A stretch of DNA of 64,000 nt from Pusillimonas sp. UBA3987 (lineage in GTDB: Bacteria; Pseudomonadota; Gammaproteobacteria; Burkholderiales; Burkholderiaceae_B), in NCBI GenBank assembly GCA_002384935.1, contig DGCD01000013.1, positions 1 through 64,000 on the forward strand, read 5' to 3'. This document shows, piece by piece, positions 27,675 to 36,282 of the stretch; position 1 is the first letter of the stretch; the number at the start of each line of letters is the position of its first letter. A model generated the notes under the pieces. That model was not told the origin of the DNA. It searched no databases and saw only the letters and a program-made list of their open reading frames with translations. The position numbers were made by a program, and so were the translations under genes.

Positions 27675-29168
27675 CTATAGCAGGAAAATCGAAGCCAGCC
27701 CCAGAAACAGGAAAAACCCAAGGGAGTCGGTAACGAAGGTAAGAAGAACCGACGAGCCCATGGCAGGATCTTTACCGAAATGGTCGCGCAGTACCGGGAT
27801 AAGCACACCGAGGGCCGCGCCAATGAGCATGTTTCCAATCATGGCGACCATCATGACGATGGCGATAGCCCAGGATTGTGAGATAGCCCAGGCAAATACG
27901 GCAGCAACAAGGCTCCCGCAAAAGCCGACCATTAAAGTAATTTTAATTTCTCTCTTTACCAGGTTCCAGGTGCTGGAACGGCTGACACGTCCAACTGCGA
28001 TGGCTCTGATAACCATGGTCATGGTTTGATTGCCGGAGTTACCGGCGATACCGGCAACAATCGACATCAGAAAAGCCAGAATAACAATGTGGCTGACCGT
28101 ATCTTCAAAGCGTGATGCGATGAACGCCGCAGTAGAGGCGGTGGCCAGATTCACCAATAGCCAGGGCGCGCGGTTGCGCAGGGCGGTCAGGGCGGGTGCG
28201 AAAATGTCTTCTTCCTGCAAACCGGCGCGAGATAGCGCTTGTTCTTGAGAGTCTTCCTGGATAACGTCGACAACTTCGGCAATCGTCACGCGGCCTATCA
28301 GGCGCCCATGGTCGTCGATCACAGGTGCTGACACCAGGTCGTAACGTTCGAAGGCGCCGGCAGCGTCGGCGTCTGAGTCCAGCGGGCTCAGCGTGAGAAA
28401 GTCGGTTTGCATGACTTTGGCCACGTCGATATCCGGCTCACTGACCAGGAGTTTTGAGACGGGTAATACGCCCTGAAGCTTGTCCTGGCGATCGACAACG
28501 AAAATCTGATCGGTGTGGTCTGGCAGTTCCTGCAGCCGACGCAGATAGCGCAGCACCACCTCCAGAGAGACATCTTCGCGAACCCGAACCATTTCGAAGT
28601 CCATGATCGCGCCCACGGTGCCTTCCGGGTAGCCCATGGCTTCGATGAGTTGGGCACGCTCTTCTTCCGTCAGGCCTTTTTGCACTTCGGCTACGACATC
28701 GGGAGGCAGGTCGGGGACCAGGTCGGCGATCTCGTCCGCATCCATTGTCCCGGTGGCCGCAACAAGATCCTGCAGATCCATCGCCTGGATCAGCGACTCG
28801 CGAGCCCAATCGTCAACTTCCAGGAGGACGTCGGCGTCGAATTCGGGATTCACCAGTTGCCATACCGCCTGACGTTCGTTAACCGGCAGTGATTCCAGGA
28901 TGAAGGCAATGTCTGACGGGTGCAGATTATTGACAATGGCCTTGATTTCGTTCTCATGACGACGCTGCAACATGCCTTCAAGCAGGTTGGATTCGTCGTC
29001 ATCGTCATCTTCGTCCTGGCGATGTGCAAGTGCCTGCGCCACTTCCTCGCGTTTCAGGATAGCCTGAAGTTTCTGCAAGGCAAGCTGGGCATCTTCCGGG
29101 TCAAGGCGGCGAGGAGTCATAATGGGTTCGGCAGGTGTAACAGCGTGCTCTTCGGGTGGATGCTGCAT
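27675..29168 (-). CDS. mgtE: Magnesium transporter MgtE
   Basis: A Mg2+ channel-type transporter. The 497-residue protein has an N-terminal MgtE_N superhelix (about residues 60-165, with LHPSDIAFILESLP), paired CBS domains (about 170-300, with TDFLTLSPLDSDADAAGAFERYDL), and a C-terminal five-helix membrane domain (about 325-497, with SGNQTMTMVIRA, which fits the conserved pore region). CBS domains of the family sense cytosolic Mg2+. GGGGA sits about eight bases before the chosen ATG; Met17 is an alternative start. It is last in a suhB, M20 peptidase, mgtE run, and no Mg2+ riboswitch fits in the 17-base gap upstream. Confidence 0.95.
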   Translation of the reverse strand: MQHPPEEHAVTPAEPIMTPRRLDPEDAQLALQKLQAILKREEVAQALAHRQDEDDDDDESNLLEGMLQRRHENEIKAIVNNLHPSDIAFILESLPVNERQAVWQLVNPEFDADVLLEVDDWARESLIQAMDLQDLVAATGTMDADEIADLVPDLPPDVVAEVQKGLTEEERAQLIEAMGYPEGTVGAIMDFEMVRVREDVSLEVVLRYLRRLQELPDHTDQIFVVDRQDKLQGVLPVSKLLVSEPDIDVAKVMQTDFLTLSPLDSDADAAGAFERYDLVSAPVIDDHGRLIGRVTIAEVVDVIQEDSQEQALSRAGLQEEDIFAPALTALRNRAPWLLVNLATASTAAFIASRFEDTVSHIVILAFLMSIVAGIAGNSGNQTMTMVIRAIAVGRVSRSSTWNLVKREIKITLMVGFCGSLVAAVFAWAISQSWAIAIVMMVAMIGNMLIGAALGVLIPVLRDHFGKDPAMGSSVLLTFVTDSLGFFLFLGLASIFLL

Positions 29169-29185
29169 GATCAGTTATCCCCGAC

Positions 29186-30382
29186 TCAGGTTTTGGCCAG
29201 CCAACGTTTTGCCAGTTCCACCCAATAGCTGGCGCCGATCGGCAGAAGATTGTCGTTGAAATCGTAACTGCCGTTGTGAAGCGTGCATGGGCCCAGTCCG
29301 TGGCCTTTTGAACGGTGGTCGCCATCGCCATTTCCCAGCCATACGTAGCAACCGGGCTTGGCTTTGAGCATAAAGGCAAAGTCTTCTGCACCCATGGATG
29401 GGCGGATTGTTTGGTCGACGTTTTCAGGGCCGACAATCGCCCTTGCCACTTCAGCACAAAGTTCAGCTTCCTTTGCATGATTGATAGTGGGTGGGTATTT
29501 TCGCGCAAACTCAAAGTTCGATTTGCAGTTGAAGGCTTGCGCCGTCAGGTCGGTAATTTCAGCCATGCGCCGCTCGAGCAGGTCGAGCGCCTCTTCTGAC
29601 AGCGTACGAACCGTACCGCGCAGCTCGGCGTTATCCGGAATCACGTTGTCGGCAGTTCCGCTGTGGATTTGGGTAATACTGAGCACGGCCGGGTCGAGCG
29701 GATCGAGGTTGCGCGTGATGGTGGTTTGCAACGACTGGGCCAGTTGCACTGCCGCCATGATGGGATCGTGCCCGAGGTTGGGCATGGCTGCGTGGGCGCC
29801 TTTGCCTTCCAGCGTAATCCGGAACAGATTGCTTCCGCCCATGATCGGGCCGGGCACAATACCGAATGTTCCCGCAGGCATGCCGGGCCAGTTATGCAGA
29901 CCAAAAACCGCCTGCATCGGGAATTGTTCAAACAGGCCGTCATCGATCATGCGTTTTGCGCCACTGAAGCCTTCTTCGGCGGGCTGGAAAATGACATATA
30001 CGGTGCCGTCGAAATCGCGGTTTTCTGCCAGGTAACGCGCCGCAGCCAATAGCATTGCCGTGTGGCCGTCGTGGCCGCAGGCATGCATTTTCCCTTCATT
30101 TTTGCTGGCATGTTCGAATGTGTTTGTTTCCTGCATGGGCAGCGCATCCATGTCGGCGCGCAATCCCACGGCTTTGCCGTTATCAGTGCGGCCTGTAATG
30201 GTTCCCACAACGCCCGTAATACCCAGGCCGCGATGCACGGGGATGCCCCAGGCTTGCAGGCTTTTGGCAACGACATCGGCTGTTCGAACTTCTTCGTACG
30301 CCAATTCAGGGTGCGCGTGGATATCCCGGCGTAGCGCCGTCATTTCATCTTTCCAGGCAATGAGTGGTTCAATTAGTTTCAT
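29186..30382 (-). CDS. M20 family amidohydrolase (hippurate hydrolase-like)
   Basis: A cytosolic 398-residue metalloenzyme of the M20D subfamily. It shows the metal-ligand stretches HACGHDGHTAML and FQPAEEGFSGA, followed by a dimerisation domain insert and the closing MGAEDFAFMLKAKPG and HNGSYDFNDNLLP. Relatives remove acyl groups from N-acyl amino acids, for example hippurate or N-acetyl compounds; the substrate cannot be read from sequence. It lies 32 bases after suhB and 17 bases before mgtE on the same strand, so it is probably cotranscribed with them. Confidence 0.93.
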   Translation of the reverse strand: MKLIEPLIAWKDEMTALRRDIHAHPELAYEEVRTADVVAKSLQAWGIPVHRGLGITGVVGTITGRTDNGKAVGLRADMDALPMQETNTFEHASKNEGKMHACGHDGHTAMLLAAARYLAENRDFDGTVYVIFQPAEEGFSGAKRMIDDGLFEQFPMQAVFGLHNWPGMPAGTFGIVPGPIMGGSNLFRITLEGKGAHAAMPNLGHDPIMAAVQLAQSLQTTITRNLDPLDPAVLSITQIHSGTADNVIPDNAELRGTVRTLSEEALDLLERRMAEITDLTAQAFNCKSNFEFARKYPPTINHAKEAELCAEVARAIVGPENVDQTIRPSMGAEDFAFMLKAKPGCYVWLGNGDGDHRSKGHGLGPCTLHNGSYDFNDNLLPIGASYWVELAKRWLAKT

Positions 30383-30414
30383 GATAAAGACTTGTTCGAG
30401 TGCGCGGACAAAAA

Positions 30415-31254
30415 CTACGTTAACTGGGCGGCAGCCATGGTGTGAAGCGTTGTGGCGAGACTTTTGTTGGCGGCGTACACGTAACCGCCGATAGGCCAGG
30501 GGTCTTTATGATGCAGGTCTTCCGCTACGCCACCGGCTTCACGTACCAATAGGGTGCCCGCTGCGACGTCCCAGGAGGCCAACCCCATTTCCCAGTATCC
30601 ATCAAACCGGCCGCAAGCAGTCCAGGCCAAATCGAGTGCGGCTGAGCCCATGCGTCGCACGCCCCGGCTTGTGTGAATTGCCTCGTTCAACGTGGGCATG
30701 TACTGATCGGTGAAGCTGAAATCGCGAAACGGCAGGCCGGTGGCCAGCAAAGCCTCGGCCAGAGACTTTGTTTGTGAGCACTGGATGCGGTGGTCGTTCA
30801 ACCAGGCTCCGGTGTTGTAAAGCGCTGAAAACACTTCTTCCCGGCTGGGGTCGTAGACGACGGCGACAACCGGGGTGTCGTTTTCAATGGGGGCGCCGTT
30901 CACGATGGCGCCGCGATGCGCAACCAAGGCAATGGAAACCGCGTAATGCGGAATGCCATGCAGGAAATTGGTAGTCCCGTCCAGCGGATCAATGTACCAT
31001 GTGGCGGTTTCCTGGGTCGTGCCACCGGATTCTTCCGCGATGATGCCGAATGCGTTGGCGTTTGAATTCAGCACTTCGATAATGGCGGCTTCGGCTTCAT
31101 GATCTGCTTGTGACACCAGGTCGTTTCGCGCTTTTTTGTCGATCAGGAGGTCGGCGCGGCGGTGTGCGTAAGATTGCAGCACAGCGGCGCCTGCGCGCGC
31201 AGCTCGTACCGCGAGTTCAAGATTTTCACTAAGATGCAAAGCGGTGTTATTCAT
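30415..31254 (-). CDS. suhB: Inositol monophosphatase family protein (SuhB-like)
   Basis: A 279-residue Mg2+-dependent phosphatase of the FIG superfamily. Metal and catalytic motifs are present: EESGG, DPLDGTTNFLHG and SWDVAAGTLLVREAGG. SuhB hydrolyses inositol-1-phosphate and in E. coli also binds NusA for rRNA antitermination; whether both apply here is unknown. Start is placed at the ATG at 31254; a further 45 open codons upstream show no family similarity and would run into the divergent mnmC-like gene. It is first in the suhB, M20, mgtE operon. Confidence 0.92.
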   Translation of the reverse strand: MNNTALHLSENLELAVRAARAGAAVLQSYAHRRADLLIDKKARNDLVSQADHEAEAAIIEVLNSNANAFGIIAEESGGTTQETATWYIDPLDGTTNFLHGIPHYAVSIALVAHRGAIVNGAPIENDTPVVAVVYDPSREEVFSALYNTGAWLNDHRIQCSQTKSLAEALLATGLPFRDFSFTDQYMPTLNEAIHTSRGVRRMGSAALDLAWTACGRFDGYWEMGLASWDVAAGTLLVREAGGVAEDLHHKDPWPIGGYVYAANKSLATTLHTMAAAQLT

Positions 31255-31298
31255 TTGCTGGGCAGTTTTAGATAAGAACCAATAGTTTACGCAACATT

Positions 31299-33110
31299 GT
31301 GCACTGCGTCTTTGACAGAATGATGGAATCTGAACATTTGAATGGGTCAGCAACCCGGGTTGCCTCGTCTGAGGCATGGTTGGAAGCAACCGATGGTCTT
31401 GTCAGCACCGAGCACGCAGGTCGTGTGACGGTTTGTGATACGTCATTTGATGGCGGTTTGCGCTTTCTTGCCTTGTGGTCTTTCTGGCGCCGGCATCGTT
31501 CGCCCGGGGCCAGGTTGCAGATAATTGCCTGTTCTCCACCGCAATCGTGGGCCGCCATGAAACAAGCAAGGGGTGAAACGTTGCCCGCCGCGCTTCAGGT
31601 GCTGGACGAGGCATTGGAAGCGCAGTGGCCTGACGCCTTGCCGGGCATTCACCGGTTGAGCTTTGAGCACGGCGCGGTCACGCTTACACTCGTTTTTCAC
31701 CCTTTGTCGGTGGCCCTGCGGCAAATAGATGCGATTGTTGATGTGTTCTGGGTGTCGGATTCTGCGGCTTTTTCAGGCGAAGCCGGGGGTGCATCGCCAG
31801 CGGGCAAGCTGGTTCGTATCGCGGGCGCTTCCGCGCAGGTGATAGGCCTGGCTGACGGTAATGCACAACGTTTGTGTGACGTATTGCAGCAAGCGGGCTT
31901 TCAGATGTGTCGGGCAAACGTGCCGTTTGATGGCTTTGTGCGAGGGCGGTTGCGTGCCAGACTGTGCCATACTCGCCGCTCTGTGCTGGCAGGTGCAGAT
32001 GTGCTGGTTGTCGGGGCAGGCGTGGCTGGTGCGGCTATTGCCTGGGGGCTGGCACAACGCGGTCATCATGTAAAAGTTTTTGATCCCATGTTGAGGTCGG
32101 GTCAGGCAGGTACGCATGAAGGGCACTATGCGGCTGCGGTTTCTCCTTATCTTTCCAAAGACGACGATTATCGTGCGCGTTTGAGTCGAGCAGGCGTAGC
32201 GCGGGCATGGGCGAACTGGTCGGAACTGGAGGCGCCTGCCCGGCCAATCCGATGCGGGACACTGGGTTTGCCCACGCCAGACCGCGGGGTCGAGTCGTGG
32301 CAGGAAATGCTGGGCTGCCTGAATTTCCCGGACAGCTGGGCTGGCTGGTTGGAACCCGAGGCGGCCTCAAGACAAGCGAATGAACTTGTGGAGTCGGGCG
32401 GTTGCTATCGGGCTTCGGGTTTATTGGTTAAGCCCAACCGGCTTTTGCCGGCCTTGTTGGGGCACACCGGCGTGTTCTGTATCGATGAGGCTGTTGCCGA
32501 GGTAAAAAGAGCGGGCCAGATCGGTTGGCAGGTGGAAACCGACAGCGGTTCAATTTATGAGGCACCGGTTGTGGTCTTAGCCAATGCGCGTAGTATTGGG
32601 CCACTACTGTCTCAGTTGACCGAACCAGGCGAGTTGCCCAGGCTTGAACGGATGCAGGCCGTACCCGGGCAAGTCAGTTATTTCGATGCGGCGGGTTTTG
32701 ATGGCGGCCCTGATTGTGTTCTTGATGCTTCTGCTTATTGGTTACCCGAAGTTGAAGGGATGTTGACGGCGGGCGGGACGTACGAATTAGAGCAAGCCAG
32801 TGCGAATGTAACGCATCAAGGGCACCGGGAAATCGCGCGAAAACTCAGTCAGTTTTTGCCTGCTCACCGGGAGGCGTTGTCGGGGCCTGATTCGGTTTTG
32901 GGTGGATGGGCAGGTTGGCGCGCAGTGGTGACGGGACGCCTGCCTGTGATCGGGCCTTTATCACGGCATCCCGGTATCTGGTTGGCCACAGCGTATGGTT
33001 CAAGAGGTTTGACTTGGGCTGCGTTGGCAGCCGATTTGATTGGGGCCAGGCTCAATGATGAGCCTGCGATCGTAGAGCGCGATCTGTTTTCCGCCTTATC
33101 GCCCAGGTAG
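31299..33110 (+). CDS. mnmC: MnmC-like FAD oxidoreductase with degenerate methyltransferase domain
   Basis: MnmC matures the wobble uridine of some tRNAs: its FAD half converts cmnm5s2U to nm5s2U and its N-terminal MnmD half methylates this to mnm5s2U. Here the FAD half (about residues 230-600) looks intact, with VVGAGVAG (237-244), the GHYAAAVSPYLSKDDD loop and a C-terminal GSRGLTWAAL. The N-terminal half keeps the overall layout, including AQWPDALPGIHRL, but the SAM loop (E. coli GFGTGLNFL) reads SFDGGLRFL (49-57), and the catalytic FLDGFAP region reads FWVSDSAAF (150-158). Methyl transfer is therefore probably lost. The GTG start is uncertain; ATGs at 31320 and 31323 are alternatives. It is divergent from suhB. 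Confidence 0.85.
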   Translation: MHCVFDRMMESEHLNGSATRVASSEAWLEATDGLVSTEHAGRVTVCDTSFDGGLRFLALWSFWRRHRSPGARLQIIACSPPQSWAAMKQARGETLPAALQVLDEALEAQWPDALPGIHRLSFEHGAVTLTLVFHPLSVALRQIDAIVDVFWVSDSAAFSGEAGGASPAGKLVRIAGASAQVIGLADGNAQRLCDVLQQAGFQMCRANVPFDGFVRGRLRARLCHTRRSVLAGADVLVVGAGVAGAAIAWGLAQRGHHVKVFDPMLRSGQAGTHEGHYAAAVSPYLSKDDDYRARLSRAGVARAWANWSELEAPARPIRCGTLGLPTPDRGVESWQEMLGCLNFPDSWAGWLEPEAASRQANELVESGGCYRASGLLVKPNRLLPALLGHTGVFCIDEAVAEVKRAGQIGWQVETDSGSIYEAPVVVLANARSIGPLLSQLTEPGELPRLERMQAVPGQVSYFDAAGFDGGPDCVLDASAYWLPEVEGMLTAGGTYELEQASANVTHQGHREIARKLSQFLPAHREALSGPDSVLGGWAGWRAVVTGRLPVIGPLSRHPGIWLATAYGSRGLTWAALAADLIGARLNDEPAIVERDLFSALSPR

Positions 33111-33234
33111 TTGAAGTGGCCGTAAATTTAGCTAATTATTATGTTTTTTGCGTCGCGATTTTATTTTATGGCATAAATCCGTCAAAATATGCTCTTTTGG
33201 ACGCTTTCAGGCGATTGATGCCCAAGGATTCGTT
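33111..33234 (+). other. AT-rich spacer upstream of the GH31-fold gene
   Basis: AT-rich DNA that probably carries the promoter. TTGCGT at 33148 and CATAAA at 33172 (18 apart) are a weak hexamer pair. AAGGA at 33224-33228 is a clear ribosome binding site for the GTG at 33235. Confidence 0.4.
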
Positions 33235-35454
33235 GTGTCGACTAAGTCTGACTCTGATCACGTGAAATCAATGATGCTTTCGCGGTTTCTACACGCAAAA
33301 TCGACGACAGTCGATTTTGAGCTGGAGAACACGGAACGAGTGTTCCGCGTTGAAGCGCATGCGCCGGGTGTTTTCCGCATGCGTTGCGGTCCGGCCGCCT
33401 CCATGAATTTCGACAAACTCACGTCGCGAGCCCGTCAACAAGCGGAAATGCTGCTTGTCAGGCAAGAGCCGGTCGGTGAGTTATCGGTTAGCTCCCTGAT
33501 GCCGGAAGAGGGGGATGGTTGGCGTATCGAGCAGGGTGACATGGTACTGGACATCATGCGCTCGCCCTTGTCGTGGTCGCTTTACAAAGGCGATGACTAT
33601 GTTTTGGGTGCTGCCGGAGACGCCGGGCTTGGCGCCTATGAAACCGAGCAAGGGCCTGGCTGGGACATCCACCTGGAGCTCGCCGATGAAGAAGTGTTGT
33701 GTGGCTTGGGGGAAACCGCCGGGCCCCTTGACCGGCGTGGCGAACACATTGTCAGCGATCGTGCTGATGAAGGCGTGGTCCCCTTGCTCTGGAGTCCGAC
33801 CGGCTGGGGTGTGTATGTTAATTCGCTGGGCCGGGTGGTATACGACCTGGGCGCTGCCGATACAACTCAATGCCAGATTTCCATCGAGGACCGGGGGCTT
33901 GACCTCTTTCTTTTCGTCGGTGACCCCTCTGAAATTCTGAATCAATACACTGCGCTGACGGGCCGTGCCGGACAACCGGGGTTATGGCCCATGGGTGTTT
34001 GGCTCGACCAGGCGCCTGAACAGTCATCCGAATCGCTTCACGCCATTGCGCAAGACTTGCGTTCAGGCGGGTTTTCTTTCGATGTTGTTCGTCTCACGGG
34101 GGCGGCGGCTTATGCGTTTCAAGACGACAAGCCTGCTTTCGAATGGGATCAGCAACGTGCTGCCGATGCGCGCAGCATAAGTACTTTGTTCCAGTCCGTG
34201 AATGTGCAACTGGTGGCACCGACATTTCCCGGCGTGCTTACCGAAACAGTCTTGTTTGAGGAATGGGAGGATCGTGGCTGGTTGCTGATTGATGATGAAG
34301 ACGGCAGCGCGCATGTTTTCCCAGGCGACGAGTTAAGCGGGGGGCGTCCTTATGGTCTGTTGGACCTGACGAATAAAGACGTTTATAAACTTTGGTCGGA
34401 GCGCCAGCGCCAGATGTTCGATGAGGGTGTCGCGGCGCCAATGTGCAATGCACAATACGACATACCTGACGGCATCACGGCCCGGGGCGGCGAGTGCGGC
34501 CCGGTGTTGCGAGTGGTCTACCCGTTGTTGGCCCGCAATGCATTGTTCGATGCTTTTGCCGGTCATAAAACACCGCAGGAAGGAATCGTGCTGAGCAACG
34601 ATCTGTTTCCCGCGGCACAGCGTTACGCCTGGCAAATGGGGCCTGAGGTTAGCAATAACTGGTCGGGTCTGACGCGCTCTTTACGAACGGCATTGGCGCT
34701 GGGTGCCAGTGCCGTGCCAGTGCAAATGCATACGTTGGGAAATGCGGCACAACCGCTGCGCGACATGACACCTGAGCTCTATGTGCGCTGGCTGTCTTGT
34801 CTGGTCTTCTCGGGTAATTTCAGTTTTCAGGCTGTGCCCGCCTTGCTGCCCACGGCGTTCGACGCCAAGACGCAGGCGCTGGTTCAGCATTGGCTGCAGT
34901 GGCGCTATCGTTTGATTCCCTATGTGCTGGGCATTATCGAGGATGCAGTACGCACAGGGTTGCCTGTTCAGCGTTCCATGTTGCTTGCCTTCCCGGATGA
35001 CCCCGCCGCGCATGGTTGGGATACGCAGTACATGTTCGGTCCTGCCTTGTTGATTGCGCCCGTCACCCAACCCGGCAGTAAGGTAAAGGTGTATTTGCCC
35101 GAAGGTTCGGGCTGGTGGGATCTGAATACCGGCTGGCGTTATGAAGGCGGTACTGTCCTGGAGGTTGAGGTTGGCCTGGAGGCGCTGCCCGTATTCGGGC
35201 GTGAAGGGCATATGCTGTGCCTGGGGCCGTATGCACCGCATACATCTGAATTCAACTCGGCGCGCTTGCTCGACGAGGTTTGGTTGTTTGGGATGCCAGA
35301 GCAGAGCCCTGCGGCAATGCGAAACAAAATTCGGGTCATGCAAATGCAGGGGTCCAGTTATATCAAGGGCTTGGAAGGCTTGAAAATACTGCCTTCAGAA
35401 GGTTTGGAAGTTAAGCGCCGTGGTGCGGAAGTGCGTATTTCACGCATGCGATAA
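33235..35454 (+). CDS. Glycoside hydrolase family 31 fold protein, catalytic residues missing
   Basis: A 739-residue cytosolic protein, with the GTG start set by AAGGA six bases upstream. It follows the GH31 plan: an N-terminal beta domain with LCGLGETAGPLDRRG and WGVYVNS, a central barrel, and a C-terminal beta domain with MFGPALLIAPVTQPG and VYLPEG. The active-site segments do not fit. The nucleophile region (VDCFKTDFGERIP in E. coli YicI) reads VAAPMCNAQYDIP, putting Asn405 in place of the Asp. The acid/base region GGD reads GPE (469-471), and SHDIGGF reads MHTLGNA. It is probably a pseudoenzyme with a binding or other role. Substrate and function are unknown. Confidence 0.8.
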   Translation: MSTKSDSDHVKSMMLSRFLHAKSTTVDFELENTERVFRVEAHAPGVFRMRCGPAASMNFDKLTSRARQQAEMLLVRQEPVGELSVSSLMPEEGDGWRIEQGDMVLDIMRSPLSWSLYKGDDYVLGAAGDAGLGAYETEQGPGWDIHLELADEEVLCGLGETAGPLDRRGEHIVSDRADEGVVPLLWSPTGWGVYVNSLGRVVYDLGAADTTQCQISIEDRGLDLFLFVGDPSEILNQYTALTGRAGQPGLWPMGVWLDQAPEQSSESLHAIAQDLRSGGFSFDVVRLTGAAAYAFQDDKPAFEWDQQRAADARSISTLFQSVNVQLVAPTFPGVLTETVLFEEWEDRGWLLIDDEDGSAHVFPGDELSGGRPYGLLDLTNKDVYKLWSERQRQMFDEGVAAPMCNAQYDIPDGITARGGECGPVLRVVYPLLARNALFDAFAGHKTPQEGIVLSNDLFPAAQRYAWQMGPEVSNNWSGLTRSLRTALALGASAVPVQMHTLGNAAQPLRDMTPELYVRWLSCLVFSGNFSFQAVPALLPTAFDAKTQALVQHWLQWRYRLIPYVLGIIEDAVRTGLPVQRSMLLAFPDDPAAHGWDTQYMFGPALLIAPVTQPGSKVKVYLPEGSGWWDLNTGWRYEGGTVLEVEVGLEALPVFGREGHMLCLGPYAPHTSEFNSARLLDEVWLFGMPEQSPAAMRNKIRVMQMQGSSYIKGLEGLKILPSEGLEVKRRGAEVRISRMR

Positions 35455-35504
35455 AGTGGTAAAGACAAGAACCAGGGTTCAGAGGATTAATGTTATTAGA
35501 GTCG

Positions 35505-35534
35505 TTTGACACTCAAATAAAATTACTTCATAAT
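35505..35534 (+). promoter_or_regulatory. Promoter of tRNA-Lys
   Basis: Consensus TTGACA (35505-35510) and CATAAT (35529-35534) with an 18-base spacer, 14 bases ahead of the mature tRNA. Confidence 0.75.
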
Positions 35535-35548
35535 CTTGTTCTTCGGTC

Positions 35549-35624
35549 GGGCTGGTAGCTCAGTTGGTAGAGCACCGGACTTTTAATCCGTTGGTCCTGG
35601 GTTCGAATCCCAGTCAGCCCACCA
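35549..35624 (+). tRNA. tRNA-Lys, anticodon UUU
   Basis: A 76-base tRNA with CCA encoded. The acceptor arm GGGCTGG pairs with TCAGCCC (one G-U), the anticodon loop is CTTTTAA, and the T-arm contains GTTCGAATC. As a tRNA-Lys(UUU) it belongs to the class modified at U34 by MnmE/MnmG and MnmC, a homologue of which lies 2.4 kb upstream. Confidence 0.97.
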
Positions 35625-35632
35625 ATAAGCAT

Positions 35633-35670
35633 ACGGGTCCCCTGTACTTCAGGCGGCCCGTTTTGTTTTT
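35633..35670 (+). terminator. Terminator of tRNA-Lys
   Basis: Imperfect hairpin between ACGGG (35633-35637) and CCCGT (35657-35661) with inner CCTG/CAGG pairing, followed by a T-rich tail. A second small GGCCG/CGGCC hairpin with a T-rich tail lies at 35716-35746 and may act as a backup. Confidence 0.7.
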
Positions 35671-35752
35671 GTGATGGGGGTTTCTTGCCACCGATCTTGT
35701 CTGGATGATTTTTAGGGCCGTGTTCAATACGCGGCCTTTTGTCTTTTTGTCT

Positions 35753-35780
35753 TTGTTGAATTGGTTTCTCTTGGTAGTAT
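35753..35780 (+). promoter_or_regulatory. Possible promoter of the cupin gene
   Basis: TTGTTG (35753-35758) and TAGTAT (35775-35780) with a 16-base spacer. A CAGGAGG ribosome binding site follows before the ATG at 35813. Confidence 0.45.
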
Positions 35781-35812
35781 GAGCCCGTTCCTATCGTTGC
35801 CAGGAGGGCAAT

Positions 35813-36256
35813 ATGAGTCGGCTTGTAGGTATCTTTCTTGTTGCGACTCAATGTTGGGTGGGGGCGGCCTTTGCTGGCGAGGCCCTTCAAGAACAGACAG
35901 AGGCGGGCAATAAAGTAAAAGTTCAGACACTGATGAAAACAACGCAATCCTGGGACGGCGTTGCCTACGAAAATTACTCATCAGGACGCCCCGAACTTTC
36001 CATTCTCAAAATTGACATTCCGCCCAATACGACGTTGCCGTGGCATACGCATCCAATGCCGAATGCTGCTTATGTTGTCAACGGGACCTTGACGGTTGAG
36101 ACGAAATCGGGTCGCAAGCTGATACTGGCCAAGGGAGATACCCTGCCCGAAACCGTCGATACGGTTCACCGCGGCACAAGCGGCTCGGAGGCTGTGGAAT
36201 TAATTGTTTTTTATGCTGGCGTGAAAGGCCAGCCGTTGAATGGTCCGGGTCATTGA
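35813..36256 (+). CDS. Exported cupin-domain protein
   Basis: This 147-residue protein begins with a signal peptide (about residues 1-21, cleavage after AFA) and has one cupin barrel (about 60-135). Metal-type ligands are visible in LPWHTHPMPN (two His) and in a later VDTVHRG; the Glu usual in the first cupin motif is not obvious. Single-domain periplasmic cupins of this kind have no settled function. It is monocistronic, with a strong terminator overlapping its end, and converges on the DUF6776-like gene. Confidence 0.88.
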   Translation: MSRLVGIFLVATQCWVGAAFAGEALQEQTEAGNKVKVQTLMKTTQSWDGVAYENYSSGRPELSILKIDIPPNTTLPWHTHPMPNAAYVVNGTLTVETKSGRKLILAKGDTLPETVDTVHRGTSGSEAVELIVFYAGVKGQPLNGPGH

Positions 36257-36282
36257 GTTGTCTCCAGACCCGGACGTTTTCT
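36243..36282 (+). terminator. Terminator of the cupin gene
   Basis: GTCCGGGTC (36243-36251) and GACCCGGAC (36267-36275) form a 9-bp stem followed by GTTTTCTT. The left arm overlaps the last codons of the cupin gene; the tail reaches the stop of the convergent gene. Confidence 0.8.

Noticed and set aside
29169..29185. Mg2+ riboswitch ahead of mgtE
   Set aside because: Only 17 bases separate the upstream gene from mgtE on the same strand, too short for an M-box or similar element.
33148..33234. TTG start and 29-codon extension of the GH31-fold gene
   Set aside because: The GTG at 33235 has AAGGA at ideal spacing, and the extension lies in AT-rich, promoter-like DNA.
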